A stretch of 44,184 bases of DNA from an uncultured Clostridia bacterium (GTDB lineage Bacteria; Bacillota; Clostridia; UBA1212; SIG427), in assembly GCA_945965275.1 (NCBI GenBank), contig CAMFNB010000009.1, positions 1-44,184 on the forward strand, written 5' to 3'. Position 1 is the stretch's first letter; each line of letters starts with the position of its first letter. Under the pieces are notes generated by a model. It did not search any database. It saw only the letters and a program-made list of their open reading frames with translations, and had not been told where the DNA came from. Position numbers and translations under genes: made by a program. Of this stretch, positions 32,844-39,769 are shown one piece after another.

Positions 32844-34415
32844 TTACCAAATGCTCTTAAGGTCTGTTGCTTCGAATGATGCGATCTCGATATCGCCCTC
32901 TTCTGTTACGACTGTAAAATCAGTTGCATCCATATTCGCCATAAATCCGGCGACTGCGAATGCGCGTCCTTCACCTGTGAAGATTTCAAAGCCTGTAGTG
33001 TCGGCAATAACTCTTACCTTCACTCCGTCCTCTCCCGGATAAGAAGGAAGACAGCAATTTGCAGCTGACATACAGCATCCGTTGTTGTCGAAGCTCATTG
33101 TTGTTCCGTGGAAATCAATGTGATACTTCTTTCCGCCTTTGATTACGAAGGTGATGTCCTTTGCACCCTTGTTTGTTGAAATCGTCTGTTCGCTGCCTTC
33201 GGCAACCTTGATTCCTCCGATTTTCTTCGTACCGGAATAAAGTGACTCGATTTCTTTAATCGGGTTTGCACAAAGTGAATATGAGTCTCCGTCTTTTACC
33301 AGTGTCATCTCTGTCGGGATGTTCATTGAAGAGTTGAAATAGTTATTTGGTATGCAGAAGTTGTTCCATGCAACCTTGATTCTTCTGTCGCCTGTACCCG
33401 AGTATGACTGAGCGGCATAGCTCGAATCGCCCCAGTGGTGTCTCTTGCATTCCTGAACCGGGCAGAACATTCCTTCTTCGTTTAATTTTCCTACTAAATA
33501 CCAGTCGTGTGCTCCCACAAGTATCCAGAATCGTTCTCCTGTTTCTTTTACCGTAAGAGGGTAAAAATCAGGGCATTCGGCAACGTTCGGAAGATTAATC
33601 TGCTGCTTCTTTTCCCAGTGAAGGAGATCATCTGAAGTGTAGAGAAGAAATTCGTTGTCAACGAGATAGAGTGCCATGTAGTAGCAGTTCATTTCGTCTG
33701 ACCAGATAACCTTAGGGTCTCTGTTTGCATATCCGATATGAGGCACAACGGGATTTCCGTCATACTTTATGAGAGTCTTGCCGTTGTCAGTGCTGTAAGC
33801 AAGGCACTGTGTATACGGTTTTCCCTGAGAGAGTGTGTTCTCTCCGCCGGCTGCAGTATAGTAGAAAAGGATCGGAGGATTCTCTGTTGTTCCGAGTCCC
33901 GTGAGATTCTTCTCGTCTAAAATTGCAGAGCCGGAATACATTGTTCCCGTTTCGTCAGGGAACATTGCTTCGTCCTTTTCAACCCAGTGAATAAGGTCTG
34001 TTGATTCGGCATGACCCCAATGCATATTTCCCCACATTCTTCCCGCGGGATTGTGCTGGAAGTAAAGATGGTAAATTCCGTTGTGATAAATAAGACCGTT
34101 AGGGTCATTAATCCAGCCTTTCTTAGCTGAGAAATGAGTTTTCGGTCTGTCAGGTTCACTGTAAAATACAGTATCATCTCCGTCTGATGTTTCGAGCACG
34201 ATTCCGTCAGGGCCGCCCTTTGTTTCAAGAGTCATTCCCTTGAATCTTTCAAAGTCAACATAGTATTTTGTAAAAGTTTCGTTCGGGTCAAGACATACAT
34301 CAAGGTTAAATACAACCTCGCCGTTTGACGAATTCTTAAAAATCAGGTTTGTCTTTTTATTCTGGTCATAGCAAACCGGAATAACCAAAAACTTTTTGTC
34401 GATTGTAATTTTCAT
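32844..34415 (-). CDS. GH32 beta-fructosidase (sucrose/fructan hydrolase)
   Basis: The 523-residue protein has the GH32 catalytic set: nucleophile Asp104 in WINDPNG, transition-state Asp233 in RDPK and acid/base Glu280 in ECPDF, within a five-bladed propeller, followed by a C-terminal beta-sandwich (ITFVIKGGKKYHIDFHG..). A ~90-residue beta-rich region precedes the propeller. No signal peptide is present, so it works in the cytosol on imported sucrose, sucrose-6-phosphate or short fructans. No transporter or PTS gene is next to it. AAGGAG lies 7 nt before ATG; a TGGTAAAAT extended -10 lies upstream. Confidence 0.93.
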   Translation of the reverse strand: MKITIDKKFLVIPVCYDQNKKTNLIFKNSSNGEVVFNLDVCLDPNETFTKYYVDFERFKGMTLETKGGPDGIVLETSDGDDTVFYSEPDRPKTHFSAKKGWINDPNGLIYHNGIYHLYFQHNPAGRMWGNMHWGHAESTDLIHWVEKDEAMFPDETGTMYSGSAILDEKNLTGLGTTENPPILFYYTAAGGENTLSQGKPYTQCLAYSTDNGKTLIKYDGNPVVPHIGYANRDPKVIWSDEMNCYYMALYLVDNEFLLYTSDDLLHWEKKQQINLPNVAECPDFYPLTVKETGERFWILVGAHDWYLVGKLNEEGMFCPVQECKRHHWGDSSYAAQSYSGTGDRRIKVAWNNFCIPNNYFNSSMNIPTEMTLVKDGDSYSLCANPIKEIESLYSGTKKIGGIKVAEGSEQTISTNKGAKDITFVIKGGKKYHIDFHGTTMSFDNNGCCMSAANCCLPSYPGEDGVKVRVIADTTGFEIFTGEGRAFAVAGFMANMDATDFTVVTEEGDIEIASFEATDLKSIW

Positions 34416-34483
34416 ATACGTTCTCCTTGCTTTAATCCATATTAAAGTTTTTCTTATTTTACCATACCGAAGAAGTGAAATAA

Positions 34484-34518
34484 AGAAAAAAATCGGACAT
34501 CACGAGGATGTCCGATTT
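34484..34518 (-). terminator. Terminator of the 556-residue surface-protein gene
   Basis: On the minus strand perfect 12-bp arms (34518-34507 and 34501-34490) with a 5-nt loop are followed by a T-rich run. It separates the surface cluster from GH32. Confidence 0.9.
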
Positions 34519-34539
34519 GATTTATGCACTATGAAAAAA

Positions 34540-36210
34540 TCAGTCTTTCTTTCTTCTCTTAGTTGTTACAAGAGCTGAAAGTGATACAGCTACAAGTCCG
34601 AGAATTCCCGGGTCAAATGTTGACGGATTGAGCGGGCTTGGGTTCTTTGTAGGTGTAGGTTCCGAAGGAGCCTGTGTAGGTGTAGGCTCACCCGGCTCTG
34701 CCGTAGGAGTTTCTTCTCCCGGTACAGGAGTAGGTGTCTCTTCACCCGGTACAGGAGTAGGAGTTTCCTCTCCCGGTTCCTGTGAAGGCTCTTCTGTCGG
34801 TCCTTCCGGTGTAGGTGTTGCAACAGGAGCTGTTACAAGTGCCCATGCGCCTGAACCTTCTATCGTGTTAACGTTTCCGTCTGTTCCGTCAGCGCCTGTT
34901 ACTACTGCTACCCATTCACCCTCTGATGCGGCTGCTGTTGGTTTTACAGGGATGTTGATTGTAATCTCATCGCCTGCCTTTGCAACTGTTTCTGCATTCT
35001 CATCTAAGATTGTGAGGATGAGTTTGCTTTCTGCATCTGTACGAGCTGATACTGACCACTTGCCCTTGTCTCCGTTGAGCTTTGAAAGTGATTCGTTGCC
35101 TTCGTTAGCTGCCTGAATATCTTCGTCTGTAATATTCTGATCGATGAGTGCTCCGTTTGTATTAAGAACAATGTCGAAGCCCATGATTCCGCTTTCTGTT
35201 GTGATATCACTGATTACAAGAGGTACATTTACTGAATCTCCTGCTCCGAATGCAGGAACATCACCAAATGATACTTTGTATGCATCACCTGCAGGAACGT
35301 CTACATCAGGTCTTGGTCCGGGTGTTACGTCCGGTGTAGGTGCAGGTGTCGGATCGCCTGATGCAGGATCATCTGTTGGCTCTGTTGTAGGCGTCGGGTT
35401 TGAAGGCTGTACACCGCCCTTTGCCTGGTTATATAAAGTTAGTGCCTGGTCAGCTGTTGCGCATGCCTTGTAAACTCTTGCGAAAGCAACTTTACCCTGC
35501 ATAATTGTTGAACCGAACATTGAACCGTAGATTGACTCACCCATGAGAATCTGAGCATTTGTTGAACCATATCTTGTATCAGCAGTTTTTGTAGGTCTGC
35601 CTTCATATGTTGCAACAAGCTGTCCGTTAACATAGAAGTAGTTGTTCTGTCCGTCTGATGTGCCTAAAAGGTGAACCCATTCCTTGTGAGGAAGTGTTGT
35701 TTCCTGATATGCGTTACACATATCAAAGTTACCCTTGGCTTCAGAACCTGAAGCACATCTGAATCCTGATGACGTGTCTTCTCCGTCGTTATATTCCTCA
35801 AAGTGAATTGAACCGTAGTTTAATTCAAGGAATACCTGGTTGTGCATGTATTCAGCTGCGTCTGATGAAATATAGAGATACATTTCAAGAGTGAAACCTT
35901 CTGTAAGGTCATAACCCTGGAATGTATATCCGTCATTGTTTTCCCAAATGAGGTTTCCTGCATCTTCAAGAATTGCAACCTGACGTCCGAGTTCCGCGTC
36001 AGTTTCAAGTTCAAGATCTGCTCCTGAAATCATCTCATTGAATGTGTAGTTGCCTGTCTGGTCATCGGCTGAACCCGTGCTGAAATCCACATTAAAGTAG
36101 AGAGCAGCATTGAGGTTGTCAAGAGATGCCTCAGCACTTGTTGCCATTGGTGCAATTGCCATTGTGCAAATAATTGCAAGTGACAATAAAATGGTCAGTA
36201 ATTTTTTCAT
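34540..36210 (-). CDS. Secreted, wall-anchored LamG + cohesin-like protein (A)
   Basis: The start MKKLLTILL (ATG 36210) follows GGAGG by 6 nt; the product is 556 residues with a signal peptide ending near TSAEA. Domains in order: LamG/concanavalin-like lectin (~27-260), Pro/Thr linker, a cohesin-like beta-sandwich (~305-440, VSFGDVPAFGAGDSVNVPLVISD.. and GIMGFDIVL), a GEETPTPVP repeat linker, and an anchor NPSTFDPGILGL, hydrophobic stretch, KRRKKD. Carbohydrate binding by the LamG domain and cell-wall attachment are likely. No dockerin is seen here, so the cohesin-like domain need not be part of a cellulosome. It has its own promoter and terminator. Confidence 0.8.
   Translation of the reverse strand: MKKLLTILLSLAIICTMAIAPMATSAEASLDNLNAALYFNVDFSTGSADDQTGNYTFNEMISGADLELETDAELGRQVAILEDAGNLIWENNDGYTFQGYDLTEGFTLEMYLYISSDAAEYMHNQVFLELNYGSIHFEEYNDGEDTSSGFRCASGSEAKGNFDMCNAYQETTLPHKEWVHLLGTSDGQNNYFYVNGQLVATYEGRPTKTADTRYGSTNAQILMGESIYGSMFGSTIMQGKVAFARVYKACATADQALTLYNQAKGGVQPSNPTPTTEPTDDPASGDPTPAPTPDVTPGPRPDVDVPAGDAYKVSFGDVPAFGAGDSVNVPLVISDITTESGIMGFDIVLNTNGALIDQNITDEDIQAANEGNESLSKLNGDKGKWSVSARTDAESKLILTILDENAETVAKAGDEITINIPVKPTAAASEGEWVAVVTGADGTDGNVNTIEGSGAWALVTAPVATPTPEGPTEEPSQEPGEETPTPVPGEETPTPVPGEETPTAEPGEPTPTQAPSEPTPTKNPSPLNPSTFDPGILGLVAVSLSALVTTKRRKKD
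34690..34778 (-). repeat. 27-bp tandem repeats coding the GEETPTPVP linker of protein A
   Basis: Three 27-bp units each encode nine residues (GEETPTPVP, GEETPTPVP, GEETPTAEP). The neighbouring paralogue at 36489-36602 has four. Such arrays gain and lose units by slippage and set the distance between the anchor and the binding domains. Confidence 0.8.
34970..35349 (-). repeat. 380-bp block identical to 36796-37175
   Basis: The stretch encoding the cohesin-like domain is read base for base the same as 36796-37175 in the next gene, including third codon positions (offset 1826 bp), while flanking parts differ. This points to very recent duplication or gene conversion. Confidence 0.85.
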
Positions 36211-36244
36211 TTGTTGCCTCCAAAATATATAAATATACGAGTGT

Positions 36245-36273
36245 ATTTTATCTTTTTTTATGAAATTAGTCAA
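36245..36273 (-). promoter_or_regulatory. Promoter of surface gene A
   Basis: On the minus strand TTGACT (36273-36268), a 17-nt spacer and TAAAAT (36250-36245). The -35 directly follows the T-run of the preceding terminator. Confidence 0.8.
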
Positions 36274-36308
36274 TAAAAAAACGGACATTCTGCAAAAAGA
36301 ATGTCCGT
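36274..36308 (-). terminator. Terminator of surface gene B
   Basis: On the minus strand ACGGACATTCT and AGAATGTCCGT arms (36308-36298 and 36291-36281) are followed by seven T. Its sequence resembles the terminator at 34484-34518 (both contain CGGACAT). Confidence 0.9.
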
Positions 36309-36335
36309 TAATTTTATGTCTGTTTTAAGACTTTA

Positions 36336-38873
36336 TCAGTCTTCCTTCTTTCTTCTCTTAGTTGTTACAAGAGCTGAAAGTGATACGGCTACAAGTCCGA
36401 GAATTCCCGGGTCAAATGTTGTAGGATTGAGCGGATTCGGGTTCTTTGTAGGTGTCGGGTCTGAAGGTGCCTGTGTAGGTGTTGGTTCACCCGGCTCTGC
36501 TGTAGGAGTTTCTTCTCCCGGTGCAGGAGTTGGTGTTTCTTCACCCGGTGCAGGTGTAGGAGTCTCTTCTCCCGGAACAGGAGTTGGTGTTTCTTCTCCC
36601 GGTTCCTGTGAAGGCTCGTCTGTAGGTCCTTCAGGTGTAGGTGTTACAACAGGAGCTGTTACGTCTGCCCATGCGCCTGAACCTTCTACTGTGTTAACAT
36701 CGCCGTCTGTTCCGTCAGCGCCTGTTACTACTGCTACCCAGTCGCCTTCTGCTGCAGGTGCTGTTGCTTTTACAGGGATGTTGATTGTAATCTCGTCGCC
36801 TGCCTTTGCAACTGTTTCTGCATTCTCATCTAAGATTGTGAGGATGAGTTTGCTTTCTGCATCTGTACGAGCTGATACTGACCACTTGCCCTTGTCTCCG
36901 TTGAGCTTTGAAAGTGATTCGTTGCCTTCGTTAGCTGCCTGAATATCTTCGTCTGTAATATTCTGATCGATGAGTGCTCCGTTTGTATTAAGAACAATGT
37001 CGAAGCCCATGATTCCGCTTTCTGTTGTGATATCACTGATTACAAGAGGTACATTTACTGAATCTCCTGCTCCGAATGCAGGAACATCACCAAATGATAC
37101 TTTGTATGCATCACCTGCAGGAACGTCTACATCAGGTCTTGGTCCGGGTGTTACGTCCGGTGTAGGTGCAGGTGTTTCTTCACCTGGAACCTCTGTCGGT
37201 ACAGGCTCAAGTCCCTGTGCCTGAGCAAAGAGAGCTTCTACCTGCTCATCAGTAGCACATGCCTTATAAATTCTTGCAAATGAGTAGTAACCTTCTGTAT
37301 GGAAGTCACCCCACATTGTTCCGTAGATAGAGTCTGCAAGGTTAATCTGTGCTGAAGGTGTGTTGTATCTTTCGCCAACAAGAGGACTGTTTCTGTGATA
37401 CTCAGCAACCTTTACACCATTGATATAAAGTGTACCTACATTCTCATCAGATGTTCCGACAATGTGTACCCATTCCTTGTGTGGGAAAATCCTTGTTGTA
37501 TCGCCTGCGATACCCATATTGAAGTTTGCTTCGCTGTTTCCGTCACCACATACGAAGCAAGCCATGAAGTCTTCAGCGTCGTTATATTCTGAGAAACCGA
37601 AATATCCGTAACCAACACCGATGATACCCAGGTTATGTTTTACTTCATCAGGATCTGTATTGAGGTAAACATAAGTCTCAAGTGTAAGACCTTCAGTAAG
37701 GTTGTAACCTAAGAATGAGTAGCCTTCCGTGTTCTCATATGTTACTGTACCATAGTTGTCTCCATTGATTTCAAGAACCTTCTTGTTAAGAATAGGATCA
37801 TCAGTAAATGTAATCGGGTCGTAACCTGAGATTTCATCCATATATTCATAGTTACCTGTCTGGTCATCCATTACACCTGTGCTGTAATCTACATTGAAGA
37901 AAATCTTTTCGTTGAGTGAATCAAGAATGCTCGGATCAGTTCCCGGTCCCGGTTCACCTGAAGGTGCGGGTGTGATTTCAGGAGTTGCTGTTACTGCAGG
38001 TGTAGCTGTAGGCTCATCTGTGTATGAAGGAAGTTCTCCTGAATTTCTTGCATTGAAAAGTTCTGTTACATCGTTAGCTGTGGCTGCTGATGTGTAGATA
38101 CGGGCAAAGGCAATCTCAAACGGCATTGCGTCAGAGCCAAGTGAGAACTGGTCTGTTGTAGGTCTGTATGAACCTACTCTGAAGCCTGCATTGACGCTGC
38201 TGTCAAGTGTTGTAATCGGAATACCGCCTGGTGCATAGCAAGCCTCCGTGGCAACTAAAGCTCCGTTTATGTAATATGAGCTGTTTGTTCCGTCATTTAC
38301 GTATACAACGTGAGTCCAGTTGTTTCTTGCCTTCTTCCATAATGCTGGTGAGTTTCTGATGCTTGAACCGTTTGCTTCAGTAACTGAGATGTTACCTGCA
38401 ACACCAATTCCGTTAAGAGCCATATTACCCATGTTAATTCCCCAACCTGAATAGATTGATGAACTGTTGTCATAATATGTTCCGCAAACAAGACCCCAAC
38501 CTGTGCTTACTGTTCTGAAGTAAACCTCACAAGTGAAGTTCTTAGTAACCTTAGCAGGATCAACATCGTAGCAAAGACCTGAACCAACAAATTTTGCAAC
38601 CTTGCCTGAAGGTCCTTCAGGGTTTGTTTTGGTAGCATTTGCTGAAGCCTGAGCAAAGGATACAGGATCTCCTGTATAGTACTCCATTTTATCCTTGCCG
38701 GAGTAGTCTAATACAGCTACTCCGCTTTTACTGTCGTTAATAGTCTCTTTTGTGTAATCTGCATTGAGATACAGAGAATCAATAAAAGAACTAGCACTAA
38801 CTGATACCGTTGGTACTACTATCATTGTGCAAAGAATTGCCAAAGATAACAGCAATGGTAAAAATCTTTTCAT
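36336..38873 (-). CDS. Secreted, wall-anchored protein with two LamG domains and a cohesin-like domain (B)
   Basis: The start is MKRFLPLLLS (ATG 38873, GGAGG 5 nt upstream); the earlier in-frame ATG overlaps the ribosome site. The product is 845 residues: signal peptide to about SVSAS, LamG-like domain 1 (~30-280), Thr/Pro linker, LamG-like domain 2 (~325-545), cohesin-like domain (~580-720, identical in protein to that of neighbour A for most of its length), a four-unit GEETPTPxP linker, and the anchor NPTTFDPGILGL-hydrophobic-KRRKKED. It is a probable polysaccharide-binding surface protein. It is monocistronic and a modular paralogue of A and D. Confidence 0.8.
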   Translation of the reverse strand: MKRFLPLLLSLAILCTMIVVPTVSVSASSFIDSLYLNADYTKETINDSKSGVAVLDYSGKDKMEYYTGDPVSFAQASANATKTNPEGPSGKVAKFVGSGLCYDVDPAKVTKNFTCEVYFRTVSTGWGLVCGTYYDNSSSIYSGWGINMGNMALNGIGVAGNISVTEANGSSIRNSPALWKKARNNWTHVVYVNDGTNSSYYINGALVATEACYAPGGIPITTLDSSVNAGFRVGSYRPTTDQFSLGSDAMPFEIAFARIYTSAATANDVTELFNARNSGELPSYTDEPTATPAVTATPEITPAPSGEPGPGTDPSILDSLNEKIFFNVDYSTGVMDDQTGNYEYMDEISGYDPITFTDDPILNKKVLEINGDNYGTVTYENTEGYSFLGYNLTEGLTLETYVYLNTDPDEVKHNLGIIGVGYGYFGFSEYNDAEDFMACFVCGDGNSEANFNMGIAGDTTRIFPHKEWVHIVGTSDENVGTLYINGVKVAEYHRNSPLVGERYNTPSAQINLADSIYGTMWGDFHTEGYYSFARIYKACATDEQVEALFAQAQGLEPVPTEVPGEETPAPTPDVTPGPRPDVDVPAGDAYKVSFGDVPAFGAGDSVNVPLVISDITTESGIMGFDIVLNTNGALIDQNITDEDIQAANEGNESLSKLNGDKGKWSVSARTDAESKLILTILDENAETVAKAGDEITINIPVKATAPAAEGDWVAVVTGADGTDGDVNTVEGSGAWADVTAPVVTPTPEGPTDEPSQEPGEETPTPVPGEETPTPAPGEETPTPAPGEETPTAEPGEPTPTQAPSDPTPTKNPNPLNPTTFDPGILGLVAVSLSALVTTKRRKKED
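36489..36602 (-). repeat. 27-bp tandem repeats coding the linker of protein B
   Basis: Four 27-bp units encode GEETPTPVP, two GEETPTPAP and GEETPTAEP, one unit more than in paralogue A. The antisense strand of these repeats makes spurious Gly/Val-rich frames. Confidence 0.8.
36796..37175 (-). repeat. 380-bp block identical to 34970-35349
   Basis: This is the partner of the block in gene A. Identity ends at 37176 (T against C at 35350) and at 36795 (G against A at 34969). The two copies are direct repeats 1826 bp apart and could recombine to delete gene A's LamG part or make a hybrid gene. Confidence 0.85.
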
Positions 38874-38893
38874 TTCGTCCTCCAAAATAATAT

Positions 38894-38937
38894 AAAAAGT
38901 TACTATAATTATATCTTAACAGTAACTTTTTAGTCAA
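38894..38937 (-). promoter_or_regulatory. Promoter of surface gene B inside an 11-bp dyad
   Basis: On the minus strand TTGACT (38937-38932), an 18-nt spacer and TATAAT (38913-38908). Arms AAAAAGTTACT and AGTAACTTTTT (38931-38921 and 38904-38894) frame the -10. The dyad could be an operator, or the terminator of the upstream gene C, since it ends in five T. Confidence 0.7.
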
Positions 38938-38960
38938 CGATATTTTATTCAATTTTTTTA

Positions 38961-39683
38961 CTATTTTTTAAATTTTTTATTAACCACTGTAAGTGATGTA
39001 AGGCCCATTGCAGCCAGGCTCAGTATGCCCAAATCAAACGTTGTGGGATTTGGTTTGTCAGGCGTCTTTGTCGGTGCTAAAGTCGGTGCGGAGGTCGCTG
39101 TCGGCTTCACATCAGGTTCCTTCGAAGGGGCCTCTCCGGCGATTTTTACCGATGTACCTCTGCCTGTTATTGTTTCAATATTACCATTGGTTCCTGCTGC
39201 CTCTGCCGTTGATATTATTTCAACTCCCGGTTCAGAGTCCTTTGCAGCGGTAAAAGCAAGCGTGAGTTCAAATGATTTTCCCGGCATTACGGCATCCACT
39301 GCATTGTCCTCAAGTATTGTAATAATGAGAACGGAATCATCCTTGTTATCCATTCTTCCGGAAATTGTCCACTTTCCTCCCTTTGTATTCAGTGCGGAAA
39401 TAGTTGTATTTGAAGCATTTGCTTTTTCAATGTCATCATTCACAATCGGAGTTGTAACATAATCTTTGTTAAGCTTTAAGTTGATATCAAAGCCCAATAT
39501 GCCCGACTCAGGTTTTATATTGTCCACCTTAAATGTAACGGCAACTGTTTCCCCTTTTTTAAACGATTTAACTTCCTGAGAGGAAATCTCATATGCATCG
39601 CTGCCTGTCGCACCATAAGAAAAGAAAATACTGCAGAAAGCAAAGCACAATATTAAACTGATAAATGTTTTTATTCTTTTCAT
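38961..39683 (-). CDS. Secreted cohesin-like-domain protein with C-terminal anchor (C)
   Basis: The 240-residue protein has a signal peptide (MKRIKTFISLILCFAFCSIFF), a single cohesin-like domain (~33-180; KKGETVAVTFKVDNIKPESGILGFDINL matches the cohesin-like domain of A and B), a short Pro/Thr linker, and the anchor NPTTFDLGILSLAAMGL ending VNKKFKK. It is the smallest family member and has no LamG domain. No Shine-Dalgarno site is evident and the -10 lies only 9-11 nt before ATG, so it may be translated from a leaderless mRNA. Confidence 0.75.
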   Translation of the reverse strand: MKRIKTFISLILCFAFCSIFFSYGATGSDAYEISSQEVKSFKKGETVAVTFKVDNIKPESGILGFDINLKLNKDYVTTPIVNDDIEKANASNTTISALNTKGGKWTISGRMDNKDDSVLIITILEDNAVDAVMPGKSFELTLAFTAAKDSEPGVEIISTAEAAGTNGNIETITGRGTSVKIAGEAPSKEPDVKPTATSAPTLAPTKTPDKPNPTTFDLGILSLAAMGLTSLTVVNKKFKK

Positions 39684-39692
39684 AGCATTTGA

Positions 39693-39721
39693 AGATTACA
39701 ACAAGGCTGTTTTTTTGTCAA
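39693..39721 (-). promoter_or_regulatory. Promoter of surface gene C
   Basis: On the minus strand a consensus TTGACA (39721-39716) lies 17 nt from TAATCT (39698-39693), or 15 nt from the better TGTAAT (39700-39695). The -35 is next to the terminator of gene D. Confidence 0.6.
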
Positions 39722-39722
39722 C

Positions 39723-39749
39723 AAAAAAGGGAGCTCATAATGAGCTCCC
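39723..39749 (-). terminator. Terminator of surface gene D
   Basis: On the minus strand perfect arms GGGAGCTCAT and ATGAGCTCCC with a one-base centre are followed by six T. Confidence 0.92.
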
Positions 39750-39769
39750 TCAGTAGCTTTATTCAAAGA

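Noticed and set aside
36301-36942. Plus-strand Gly/Val/Ser-rich frame opposite surface gene B (and a like one at 34628-35116)
   Set aside because: It is the antisense of the Pro/Thr linker repeats, has no ribosome site and starts inside a terminator.
34540-39683. Cellulosome-like system based on the cohesin-like domains
   Set aside because: No dockerin repeat is present in any frame of the window and no cellulase-type enzyme is adjacent; the domain may serve only as a structural stalk or carbohydrate-binding module.
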